From positions 62,001 to 126,000 of the forward strand of contig JAFGDP010000113.1 in assembly GCA_016932075.1 (NCBI GenBank): a DNA stretch of 64,000 nt, given 5' to 3'. The notes under the pieces were generated by a model that was not told the DNA's origin, made no database searches, and was given only the letters and a program-made list of their open reading frames with translations. Below are positions 27,981-36,067 of this stretch, one piece after another (the first letter of the stretch is position 1; every line of letters begins with the position of its first letter). The stretch comes from Chitinispirillaceae bacterium. GTDB taxonomy: Bacteria > Fibrobacterota > Chitinivibrionia > Chitinivibrionales > Chitinispirillaceae. Both the position numbers and the translations under genes were made by a program.

Positions 27981-29024
27981 TTGAAACGGACAACACTGCT
28001 TTTTGCACTGGGTATCGTTGCGGTCGGGCGCTACAGCCCCTGTTTCCCGGTGCCAGTCATCGCTGATCATTCGGTTGTTGTAATGGCCGAGAAAATCCCC
28101 GCCCGTTGGATTGACAGCGTCAAGACGATGCAGCTGGCATATCCGGGAGAGTCGCATGGAAAGGGGCTGCTCTACGGCATGAAGCTTCTGCAGGCCGTGG
28201 ACAACCGGTTTGCAGTAGATACCGCGTACGGAAAGGCCCCGCGCGTGGCAACGAAAGACAACCTTCGTGTTCACCGAGCCCGGTACGACAATTCCCCGGC
28301 GCTGCGGTATCCAGCCGGCTCTTCGCTCCGCTGGAGGGAAAGTGGCGGTGAGGAACATATGTGGACCAGCAGTTTTGCGGTCAGCGCCGTAAAAGCGCAG
28401 ATCACCATGGCGCGCGACACGTTGCGGAATCCATATCGCGCGTTTACGTTTGGCTGGTGTTGGGACATGTGCTGGCAGGCACCGTGTGTTGCAATCGGCG
28501 AATGGGCCGGACGTGCCTACTACTGGGGCGATAGCTCCTGCACCGGGACTTCTTGCTGGCGTGAGAGTTATGTCAATAATTGGGACACGACAGAAACCAG
28601 AATCAACCTGCAGATGTATCTCGATGTATGGGACGCCCTTGGGAAGGCGTTTCCTTCAACGGCAATGATTTATAGTACCGGTCCGGTGGATGGAAGCTGC
28701 AAATCCGGTTGTAAGGGTTTTCAGCGCAACCGGAAACATGAATTCATCAGGAATTGGGTGAAACGAAACGTCGCCGGCGAGCGGTTTCTTTTTGATTATG
28801 CCGACATACTCTCATGGAATAATGAAGGAGAACGGCATACGGTTACCGAAGGAGGGTACACCTTTCAGGCGATTCATCCGGATAATGATGCTGAATATGA
28901 CGGAGGAACCGGAAGCTGTCATATAAGCGAGGAGGGCACGGTAAGACTGGCCAAGGCAATGTGGTGGCTTCTGGCACGTGTTGCGGGTTGGGATGGCGTG
29001 ACGGACGGGACCGGGATCAGGTAA
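27981..29024 (+). CDS. Secreted Cys-rich SGNH-like hydrolase or transferase
   Basis: AAGGAGG at 27967-27973 places the start at TTG 27981, seven bases on; an ATG at 27963 is also in frame but lies before the ribosome site. The 347-aa product begins with a signal peptide (MKRTTLLFALGIVAVG) and looks secreted. Possible SGNH blocks are YPGESHG near residues 52-58 (serine in block I) and SCHISEEG for the catalytic histidine. It has many cysteines (WCWDMCWQAPC, SCTGTSC, SCKSGC), suggesting disulfides. It may add or remove O-acetyl groups on the polysaccharide outside the cytoplasm. Confidence 0.6.
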   Translation: MKRTTLLFALGIVAVGRYSPCFPVPVIADHSVVVMAEKIPARWIDSVKTMQLAYPGESHGKGLLYGMKLLQAVDNRFAVDTAYGKAPRVATKDNLRVHRARYDNSPALRYPAGSSLRWRESGGEEHMWTSSFAVSAVKAQITMARDTLRNPYRAFTFGWCWDMCWQAPCVAIGEWAGRAYYWGDSSCTGTSCWRESYVNNWDTTETRINLQMYLDVWDALGKAFPSTAMIYSTGPVDGSCKSGCKGFQRNRKHEFIRNWVKRNVAGERFLFDYADILSWNNEGERHTVTEGGYTFQAIHPDNDAEYDGGTGSCHISEEGTVRLAKAMWWLLARVAGWDGVTDGTGIR

Positions 29025-29152
29025 AAGGGGAAATGCAATATCATTCTTGACAATGGCACACAAGATTTCCCAGGCTCTATATCATTGAGCTGCGGGTGGG
29101 CGGACTGAAAGTTGAAAGGCGCATGTGTATGTGAACGAAAGGATTATTTGCC

Positions 29153-29998
29153 ATGCCTGAACGTCCACTGCTAAAAAGAGAGTGCCGTATTCACCGGCAC
29201 CCTGAATTGCTGTTTTTTTTGACGCTGTTTTTCGTTTCCTGCCAGAACGGCATGAAAGATTGCGCACCAGTAAAAATCAAAACAGAAAAGGGCGTTACGC
29301 AAACGATGGGTTCAAAGAGTGTTCTGTTCGCCCACCAATCCGTGGGAAGGAATATTCTTGAAGGGGTACAGCGGCTCGGTGTCGGTATCCCGATTGTTGA
29401 GGTGGTGGACGTCGCCATCCTTGCGGATACGGTTGCACCGGGTATCTGGCATGCGCGGCTAGGAAAAAACGGCGATCCGTACGGGAAGATCACGGCATTT
29501 CGGTCAATGCTTGCCGCCGGCAACGCTGGGAAAAAGTTCGACATCGCACTCATGAAATTGTGCTATGTTGATATTAAACCTACGACAGATATCAATGCGC
29601 TTTTTTCGGTATATTCGCAGGAGATAATAAACATCAAAAAAACCTTTCCTTTCCTCACTATTATTCATTGCACGATCCCGCTCAAAACGTCTATGCCCGC
29701 TGGTATTAAGGAGCGGCTACTGCAGATGTTTACCGGTGACCAAGCCAATATTTGCAGAAATAAGTTCAACGAGCTCATGCGACTACAATATGCAGAAAAA
29801 GAGCCGATTTTCGACCTGGCTGCTACAGAATCATCCAAGCCGGATGGACAACGTGAAACGTTTTCCTTCAAGGGAAAGACCTGCGAAGCGTTATATCCCG
29901 GATACACCACGGACGGTGGCCATTTGAACGAAGCGGGCCAGGACAGAGCGGCGACGGAGTTCCTTCGGACAATCGCACAGGCAGGTGAGAAGAAGTGA
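29153..29998 (+). CDS. SGNH-like hydrolase-family protein, predicted lipoprotein
   Basis: A 281-aa protein. Its N-terminus is basic, then hydrophobic (LLFFLTLFF), then FVSCQN, close to a lipobox with cysteine at residue 30. FAHQSVGRN near 59-67 is the likely block I serine region, and DGGHLNEAG near the end gives the Asp and His of block V. Predicted to be an exported esterase or acetyltransferase partner. The start codon lies 128 bases after the previous gene, a larger gap than elsewhere in this locus. It overlaps the next gene by four bases (GTGA). Confidence 0.65.
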   Translation: MPERPLLKRECRIHRHPELLFFLTLFFVSCQNGMKDCAPVKIKTEKGVTQTMGSKSVLFAHQSVGRNILEGVQRLGVGIPIVEVVDVAILADTVAPGIWHARLGKNGDPYGKITAFRSMLAAGNAGKKFDIALMKLCYVDIKPTTDINALFSVYSQEIINIKKTFPFLTIIHCTIPLKTSMPAGIKERLLQMFTGDQANICRNKFNELMRLQYAEKEPIFDLAATESSKPDGQRETFSFKGKTCEALYPGYTTDGGHLNEAGQDRAATEFLRTIAQAGEKK

Positions 29999-31572
29999 TC
30001 AATCCTCCGTTATTGCTCCACCATTTTCTCGAACAAAGCAGCGAGCGCTGTCCGGAAAAGACAGCGGTTGTCTGTAACGAAATTCGGGCGACGTATAAGA
30101 GGATCAATAATGAAGCTGATTGTATTGCCCGCGCGCTTTGCTCGCATGGCGTTGAAAAAGGCAATAGGGTGGCTCTCCTGTTCGAGAATGGTCTCGAGTA
30201 CATAACATCCTATTACGGCATACTGAAAGCTGGCGCCGTGGCAGTGCCCCTTTCATCGGAACTTAAAGAGGAGCAGTGCGCTGCGCTTATTGACAGGATA
30301 GATGCACGCGCGTTTCTATTCGGGTCCAAATGGGAGGCAATGGCGCGGAATGCGCTTGTGCGGATACACGGGCCGTGTGTGGCTGTGGTTCCCGGACCGA
30401 AAACAGCGCATGCTTTCTGGCCCTCAGGTCTCCATGATCTGCATGAATGGCAGACGGCCGGAGTGTTTAAGGCGGTAAACCGGACTATTGATGAAAACGA
30501 CATTGCCAGTATCATTTTTACCTCAGGCTCAACTGGCACGTCCAAGGGTGTGGTGCTGTCGCATAGGAACATTGTGGCAAACACGCTGAGCATCATCGAA
30601 TATCTGCAATTGACCGACCGCGATGTTCAGATGGTCGTGTTGCCGTTTTTCTACGTCATGGGAAAATCGCTGCTCAATACCCATATTGCGGTTGGCGGAA
30701 CCGTGGTCATCAACAATCGGTTCGCCTTTGCCGCGGCAGTGCTCAATCAGATGGTCGAGGAGAAGGTGACCGGTTTTTCCGGTGTTCCTTCAACCTATGC
30801 CTATCTGCTTAACCGGTCTCCGCTGGCAAAATACCGCGACAAACTGACAACGCTGCGGTACTGCTCCCAGGCAGGAGGGCATATGCCCACGGCAGTAAAG
30901 CAGGAGCTGCGTCAGGCCCTGCCGGATCATACGCGGATCGTGATCATGTACGGTGCAACCGAGGCGTCGGCCCGGCTGACCTGGCTGGATCCTGCCTGGT
31001 TTGAAAAAAAGATCGGTTCTATCGGTAAACCGATTCCCGGGGTGAAGGTTCGTGTTATTGATGAACAGGGAAACGATGCGGCACCCAACCAGGTCGGTGA
31101 ACTGGTCGCGAGCGGTTCCAATATCATGCAGGGATACTGGAAGGATCCGGATGCGACCGCCAGGGTTCTTGACAAAAACGGCTACCATACCGGTGATCTC
31201 GGCTATTACGACGAAGATGGTTTTTTATTCATAAGCGGCAGGAAAGACAGTATCCTCAAGGTCGGTGGACACAAGATAAATCCTCAAGAGATCGAAGAGG
31301 CCATCATGGCGGACGGGTACGCCATAGAGGTTGCTGTTGTGGGCATGGACGACCCGATTTTGGGAAAGAAACTGGTTGCTATAATTGTACCGCGCGATGG
31401 AACATGCGATGAAAAAATGGTACTCTCGGCATGCTCCTCGCGCTTGCCGCGTTATAAAGTGCCTTCCTTGGTACTACCCGTTTCCTCACTGCCGAAGACC
31501 GCGAATGGAAAGACCGACCGCGAGCGCTGCTCGCTGCTTGTTCATGAGAATGAAAACAAGATAATGTCATAA
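29995..31572 (+). CDS. AMP-forming acyl/amino-acid ligase (exosortase-associated type)
   Basis: An adenylate-forming enzyme of 525 aa. The ATP-binding loop TSGSTGTSKG is at residues 176-185. A5-like YGATEASARL and the A7-like region HTGDLGYYDEDGF follow, with the catalytic lysine in PKTANGKTDR near the C-terminus. It should activate a carboxylic acid with ATP and pass it to CoA or, more likely here, to the acyl carrier protein encoded next. The start is GTG 29995. An AMP-ligase, a carrier protein and an AsnB-like amidotransferase occur together in some exosortase A loci. The acid substrate is unknown. Confidence 0.85.
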   Translation: MINPPLLLHHFLEQSSERCPEKTAVVCNEIRATYKRINNEADCIARALCSHGVEKGNRVALLFENGLEYITSYYGILKAGAVAVPLSSELKEEQCAALIDRIDARAFLFGSKWEAMARNALVRIHGPCVAVVPGPKTAHAFWPSGLHDLHEWQTAGVFKAVNRTIDENDIASIIFTSGSTGTSKGVVLSHRNIVANTLSIIEYLQLTDRDVQMVVLPFFYVMGKSLLNTHIAVGGTVVINNRFAFAAAVLNQMVEEKVTGFSGVPSTYAYLLNRSPLAKYRDKLTTLRYCSQAGGHMPTAVKQELRQALPDHTRIVIMYGATEASARLTWLDPAWFEKKIGSIGKPIPGVKVRVIDEQGNDAAPNQVGELVASGSNIMQGYWKDPDATARVLDKNGYHTGDLGYYDEDGFLFISGRKDSILKVGGHKINPQEIEEAIMADGYAIEVAVVGMDDPILGKKLVAIIVPRDGTCDEKMVLSACSSRLPRYKVPSLVLPVSSLPKTANGKTDRERCSLLVHENENKIMS

Positions 31573-31612
31573 TTATATGGAGCATACTTTGCAGCAAAAA
31601 AAGGAGGATATG

Positions 31613-31861
31613 TTGGATGTCATAACGCCGGTACGTGCCTTTATTGTGGAGAATTTTCTGTTCGGTGATGCGGCCAAGCTCGCGGCTGATGATACGTCGT
31701 TTCTAAACAGTGGCATTATCGATTCCACCGGTTTGCTCGAGGTGATTCAGTTTCTTGAAGAGACGTTCGCCATCAAGATTGAAGATGATGAGCTGCTTCC
31801 GGAAAACCTTGACAGCCTGGTGAACATACAGAAATTTGTCGAGCGGAAAAAAACAAACTGA
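31613..31861 (+). CDS. Acyl carrier protein
   Basis: A small acidic helical protein with the phosphopantetheine attachment motif IIDSTGLLE (serine at residue 38 of the 82-aa form). AAGGAGG at 31601-31607 fits a TTG start at 31613 best; ATG 31577 gives 94 aa but has no ribosome site, and ATG 31610 is too close. It is not accompanied by ketosynthase or fatty-acid synthesis genes, so it probably carries the acid activated by the upstream ligase. Substrate transfer to sugar or amine would then be made by a neighbour such as the AsnB-like enzyme. Confidence 0.87.
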   Translation: MDVITPVRAFIVENFLFGDAAKLAADDTSFLNSGIIDSTGLLEVIQFLEETFAIKIEDDELLPENLDSLVNIQKFVERKKTN

Positions 31862-31919
31862 TCTCATTATGGAAAATTCTCGTCGCGCGATGGAAACCAC
31901 GAAATAGGGATGGTCTGAG

Positions 31920-33902
31920 ATGTGCGGAATAGCCGGATTTATCAATCCCGGCGGACATGCCTTTGGTCAGGAAACGCTGACGCGCATGATTGCGTCCATT
32001 CGTTACCGGGGTCCTGACGCCTCAGGGATGTATCTTGACGACCATGCTGGCCTGGGTCAGGTGAGACTTTCCATTATCGATCTGGAAAGCGGAAATCAGC
32101 CGGTCCGCAATGAGCGTGAAGACCTGTGGATCGTCTTTAACGGCGAGATATTCAATTACGTTGAACTGCGGGCCGATCTGCAGAAAAAGGGGCACCGGTT
32201 TTATACCGCCTCTGACACCGAAGTGCTTGTTCATCTGTACGAAGAGTACGATACCGGATTCCTTAGCATGTTGAACGGCCAGTGGGCGTTCGCGCTGTGG
32301 GACAGCAGGCGCCGGAAATGCTTTATCGCACGGGACCGTGTGGGTATTCGGCCGCTGTATTATACGACCCATGATGGCACGTTTCTGTTCGCTTCTGAGA
32401 TCAAGGCGCTTTTTACCATTCCAGAGGTCAAGCGGGAGCTCGATCCGGCAGGCCTTGACCAAGTGTTCACCTTCTGGACAACCTTGCCGGGACAGACCAT
32501 TTTTAATGGAATCAGCGAGTTGCCTCCGGCCCATTACATGACCGTAACGGACAACGGCATTGCGGTTGAAAAATACTGGGATATTCCGCTGTATGAAAAG
32601 GATGCCTGGGAAACCGCTTCGCCGGAAGTTCTGGCTGAAAAGACGAGGGATCTTCTATGTGATGCGGTGAGAATACGGCTTCGCGCAGACGTGCCGGTCG
32701 CGACCTACCTGAGCGGCGGCCTTGACTCCTCAGGGATCACCGCTATTGTCGCTAAAAAGTTTAATCCTGACGTTCAGACGTTCGGCATACGGTTCGAAGA
32801 GGAGGTTTTTGACGAAGGCCGGCACCAAAACGAAATGGTGCGGTTTCTCGGGGTTAAACACCACGAAGTCTACGCGACGAATAAGGCCATAGGAGAGTCT
32901 TTCGCGGAGGTTGTCCGGCATTGCGAAAAGCCGGTCCTGCGTACCGCGCCGGTACCGCTCTACCTTCTGGCGAAACTGGTACGGGAAAACGGCATCAAGG
33001 TGGTTTTGACCGGCGAAGGAGCGGACGAGTTCCAAGGAGGATATGATATCTTCAAAGAAGCACTTGTCCGTCAATTTTGGGCTCGAAAGCCGGATTCATC
33101 CTGGCGGGGCCACTTGACCGGGCGGCTCTATCCTGACATCTTTCGCGACGAGCGCACGCGGAAATCGGTCCAGTCGTTTTTCAGGCGGGGATTGGCAGGC
33201 GCGCAGGACCCTCTCTCCTCTCATATGCTCAGGTGGAACAATACGTCCCGGATAAAACTGTTTTTTACCCGGCCTTTTCAGGAGGAGATGAATGCGCATG
33301 ATCCGATTGCCGATTGCCGCTCGCTCCTGCCTCCAGGATTCGCATCCTGGCATCCTTTGCACCGGGCGCAATATCTGGAGATCTCGATTTTCCTGAGCAA
33401 TTATCTGCTCTCGTCGCAGGGGGACCGGATGGGCATGGCGCATTCGGTGGAGGTCAGGATGCCATACCTTGATCACCGCCTGAACGATTTCCTCGGACGG
33501 GTGCCGCCCTGGTGGAAGATCTGCGGATTACATGAGAAACATGTCCTGAAAAAAGCGCTTGCCCCGTTTTTGCCTGAATCAATAACCGCGCGGGTCAAAC
33601 ATCCGTACCGCGCCCCGATTCACCGGAGCCTTCTTTCCATTCTCGCCACCGATGCCGGCGACGCTTATTTATCCGAAGACGCGCTTGCCTCAGCCGGTTT
33701 ATTTGATACTGGCCGGGTCCGCGCCCTGGTGCGGAAATTGTCTGAGAAGCAGGCAGGCAGTGAAACAGATACCATGGCTCTTGCTGGCATCCTGTCTGCG
33801 CAGATGATTGCCAGGGACTTTATTCCGGCACCCTGGCAGGTTGAAGTTTCCGATAGACCGCCGGATATAGTAATCGACAAACGGACAAAACAAGGACCTT
33901 GA
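31920..33902 (+). CDS. Asparagine synthase-type glutamine amidotransferase (exosortase-associated)
   Basis: A 660-aa AsnB-like enzyme. Cys2 after the start methionine begins the glutaminase domain (MCGIAGFINPGG; RYRGPDASG near 29-36; VFNGEIFNY near 72-80). The synthetase domain has the PP-loop SGGLDS at 265-270. It adenylates a carboxylate and amidates it with ammonia from glutamine. Related enzymes in exosortase loci probably make an amide or an amino-acyl link instead of asparagine. A start near GGGATGGTCTGAG, with a weak ribosome site, fits ATG 31920. Located between the carrier protein and a NadE-like ligase. Confidence 0.87.
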   Translation: MCGIAGFINPGGHAFGQETLTRMIASIRYRGPDASGMYLDDHAGLGQVRLSIIDLESGNQPVRNEREDLWIVFNGEIFNYVELRADLQKKGHRFYTASDTEVLVHLYEEYDTGFLSMLNGQWAFALWDSRRRKCFIARDRVGIRPLYYTTHDGTFLFASEIKALFTIPEVKRELDPAGLDQVFTFWTTLPGQTIFNGISELPPAHYMTVTDNGIAVEKYWDIPLYEKDAWETASPEVLAEKTRDLLCDAVRIRLRADVPVATYLSGGLDSSGITAIVAKKFNPDVQTFGIRFEEEVFDEGRHQNEMVRFLGVKHHEVYATNKAIGESFAEVVRHCEKPVLRTAPVPLYLLAKLVRENGIKVVLTGEGADEFQGGYDIFKEALVRQFWARKPDSSWRGHLTGRLYPDIFRDERTRKSVQSFFRRGLAGAQDPLSSHMLRWNNTSRIKLFFTRPFQEEMNAHDPIADCRSLLPPGFASWHPLHRAQYLEISIFLSNYLLSSQGDRMGMAHSVEVRMPYLDHRLNDFLGRVPPWWKICGLHEKHVLKKALAPFLPESITARVKHPYRAPIHRSLLSILATDAGDAYLSEDALASAGLFDTGRVRALVRKLSEKQAGSETDTMALAGILSAQMIARDFIPAPWQVEVSDRPPDIVIDKRTKQGP

Positions 33903-33951
33903 AAAGCTCTGAATATCATCTCTGCATTTCCGCTGCAATCGTGGAGGGATT

Positions 33952-34911
33952 ATGCTGCATAAATGGATGACCATTGATCTTGAAAAAGAGACCGAGCGTA
34001 TTTGTTCAAAACTCAAAGAGTATCTGGTTTCCTTTAAACGGCGCGGCTATGTTCTTGGCGTCAGCGGTGGCATTGACAGCAGCGTCACCCTTGGTCTGTG
34101 TGCCAGGGCCCTTGGGCCGGAAAAGGTGATCGCTTTGCAGATGCCTGAGCGTCATTCAGCGGATGAAACCCTTGCGCTTAGCGCGCTGGTCGCAGACGCT
34201 TTCAATGTCCGCAAGGAGCACGAGGACATATCCGGCATCCTTGAGGCCATTGGATTCTACCGTCGATACGACAATGCGGTGAAGGTGGTCATACCGGAAT
34301 ACGATCCTGGATGGAAATCGAAAATTGTGCTCCATACCGGATTGCAGGGTTCATTTGTGTCGGTATTCCACATCGTTGCTCAATCACCGGATGGCAAAAA
34401 GGTTGATAAACGTCTTCCGCTGAATTCTTATCTTGAAATCGTCGCCTCTACTAATTTCAAGCAGCGCACGCGAAAAATGCTGGAATATTACTATGCAGAC
34501 CGTTTCAATTATGCGGTAGCCGGAACCCCGAATCGTTTAGAATACGATCAGGGTTTTTTCGTCAAACTGGGGGATGGTGCGGCTGACATCAAACCGATAG
34601 CGCATCTTTATAAAACGCAAGTGTATGAACTTGCGGAATATCTTGGAGTTCCGGAAGATATACGAAAACGCCCTCCCACAACCGATACGTATTCATTACC
34701 TCAGGGCCAGGACGAGTTTTATTTCGCGCTGCCGTATGATAAAATGGACCTTTGCCTGTATGGTAAGAACACCGGAAAAAGCCCGGGTGAGGTTGCAAAG
34801 GAGATTGGGTTGGCTCCTGAACAGGTTGCTCTTGTCTATAAGGATATTGATACAAAGAGGTCAACGACACGGTATCTGCATGAGCCGCCGGTGTTGATTG
34901 AAAAAAAATAG
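33952..34911 (+). CDS. nadE: NAD+ synthase (NadE)-type amide ligase
   Basis: A 319-aa PP-loop ligase. SGGIDSS lies at residues 38-44, followed later by GTPNRLEYDQGFFVKLGDGA and RPPTTDTYSLPQGQDEFYF, the NadE deamido-NAD and ATP site regions. NadE converts nicotinic acid adenine dinucleotide to NAD+. There is no N-terminal nitrilase-type glutaminase domain. The sequence between 80 and 180 differs from the usual enzyme, and the gene closes an operon of ligase, carrier protein and AsnB-like genes, so a specialised amidation role in the polysaccharide pathway is possible (inference). A terminator follows. Confidence 0.8.
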   Translation: MLHKWMTIDLEKETERICSKLKEYLVSFKRRGYVLGVSGGIDSSVTLGLCARALGPEKVIALQMPERHSADETLALSALVADAFNVRKEHEDISGILEAIGFYRRYDNAVKVVIPEYDPGWKSKIVLHTGLQGSFVSVFHIVAQSPDGKKVDKRLPLNSYLEIVASTNFKQRTRKMLEYYYADRFNYAVAGTPNRLEYDQGFFVKLGDGAADIKPIAHLYKTQVYELAEYLGVPEDIRKRPPTTDTYSLPQGQDEFYFALPYDKMDLCLYGKNTGKSPGEVAKEIGLAPEQVALVYKDIDTKRSTTRYLHEPPVLIEKK

Positions 34912-34939
34912 ATTTTACTGAAAGGTATAATTACATAGG

Positions 34940-34971
34940 GACCGGAAGCATTTTGTTTCCGGTCTTTTTTT
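34940..34971 (+). terminator. Intrinsic terminator after the NadE-type gene
   Basis: GACCGGAA at 34940-34947 pairs with TTCCGGTC at 34957-34964, followed by a run of seven T residues. It ends the long polysaccharide operon. Confidence 0.88.
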
Positions 34972-34990
34972 GTCATAACAAACCGGCTTT

Positions 34991-35143
34991 TTAGGCCGCC
35001 TTGTTTTTCGCTTCCGCTGCAGGCTCCTTTGCCGCGCTGTTTTTGATCCTTGTCCTGCGGCTGCGGGCTATTGCTTCAATATCCGCGATAATGGTTCGCA
35101 CATCAGCGCCGAGGCTGGTAAATACCGGGTCGTTGCCGGATAG
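34991..35143 (-). pseudogene. Truncated C-terminal coding remnant
   Basis: On the minus strand a frame of 50 codons ends at TAA 34991-34993 and reads LGADVRTIIADIEAIARS, then a Lys/Ala-rich tail (KEPAAEAKNKAA), which looks like a real protein C-terminus. Its upstream end meets an in-frame stop at 35144-35146 right before the dispersed repeat at 35161. A GTG inside could still start a product of about 36 aa. I read it as a gene cut short at the repeat, but no parent family is recognised. Confidence 0.4.
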
Positions 35144-35160
35144 TTAAATGGATTGGGTAA

Positions 35161-35237
35161 TTTTCGTGTGTTTCGTGTTTTTCGTGGTTAATGGTTTTCT
35201 CGCCATGGCGGACAAAGAAATGAACCACGAAAGACAC
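35161..35237. repeat. 77-bp dispersed repeat, copy C
   Basis: TTTTCGTGTGTTTCGTG at the left and AACCACGAAAGACAC at the right are inverted to each other, around a unique centre containing CATGGCGGACAAAGAAATG. It matches 36081-36157 over all 77 bases with four differences and no gaps. The two copies are in the same orientation, 920 bp apart, and bracket the toxin-antitoxin pair. Confidence 0.92.
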
Positions 35238-35402
35238 AAACGGTGGTACGTGGGGGCAAATCCTGATGAGCCCCGGCGGGGTGGCATGAGTCCGGAAATC
35301 TGAACCCTGGTTGATTTCATCAACAGGCCATGGTTTTTTATTCTCCATGCAGGTCCTTTCTTTTCAACCATACTTCATTGTATCTTTATATAGGTTATTT
35401 TT

Positions 35403-35696
35403 ATGAAACTTTTATCTGAAATCCAATCCATTCTGCATTCTCATACCCGGGAATTGCAGGAGCGATACGGTCTTACGAACCTGGCTGTTTTCGGTTCTGT
35501 GGTCAGGGGTGAGGCTAACGACGACAGCGATGTGGACATTTTAACCGATTTTTGCAGACCAATCAGTTTGTTAACACTTGTCGAAGCTGAATATTATATC
35601 GGAGATTTGTTAGAGTCGAAGGTCGATCTTGTTCCCGCGCGCAGCGTCCGGCCGGAGCTAAAAAAGCGGATTTTTTCCGAGGCTGTGCCGGTATGA
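35403..35696 (+). CDS. mntA: MntA-type nucleotidyltransferase antitoxin
   Basis: A 97-aa minimal nucleotidyltransferase. The active-site pattern GSx10DxD is complete: G31-S32 (GSVVRG) and D43-x-D45 (DSDVDIL). In MntA/HepT modules this protein adenylylates a tyrosine of the HepT toxin and so blocks its RNase activity. The gene overlaps the next start by four bases (ATGA), the usual arrangement. The module lies between two repeat copies. Confidence 0.9.
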   Translation: MKLLSEIQSILHSHTRELQERYGLTNLAVFGSVVRGEANDDSDVDILTDFCRPISLLTLVEAEYYIGDLLESKVDLVPARSVRPELKKRIFSEAVPV

Positions 35697-36037
35697 AAAG
35701 GGACATTCTGTTGTATCTTTCCGATATGATCGAAAACATCGGTGATACCGAAATTTTTATTTCCGCCCTTACCTACGACGAATTCATTCGTGATAAAAAG
35801 ACAGTGAATGCCGTTATCCGTTCGATTGAAATCATCGGTGAAGCGGCAAAGCATATTCCACTGGAGATACGGTTGCACTGCCCCGATATCCCTTGGAAAA
35901 ATATAGCCGGGATGCGCGACAAGTGCATTCATGATTATGCGGGCGTCGACCATGAGACAATATGGTATGTTGTCAAGGATGACCTTCCGAAGCTGCGTCC
36001 CCTGCTGCAGGCGCTACTTGATGATCTCCGCCGCTGA
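35693..36037 (+). CDS. hepT: HepT-type HEPN ribonuclease toxin
   Basis: A 114-aa all-helical HEPN protein. The catalytic motif RX4HXY is intact: R75, H80 and Y82 in RDKCIHDY. HepT toxins cleave RNA, and the tyrosine is the usual AMP-modification site for the MntA partner encoded upstream. The upstream nucleotidyltransferase and coupling through ATGA make this a standard type VII (MntA/HepT) toxin-antitoxin pair. No promoter was identified upstream of the pair. Confidence 0.9.
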   Translation: MKRDILLYLSDMIENIGDTEIFISALTYDEFIRDKKTVNAVIRSIEIIGEAAKHIPLEIRLHCPDIPWKNIAGMRDKCIHDYAGVDHETIWYVVKDDLPKLRPLLQALLDDLRR

Positions 36038-36067
36038 CCATAGACAAGCGCAAGCGAAAAACATCGT

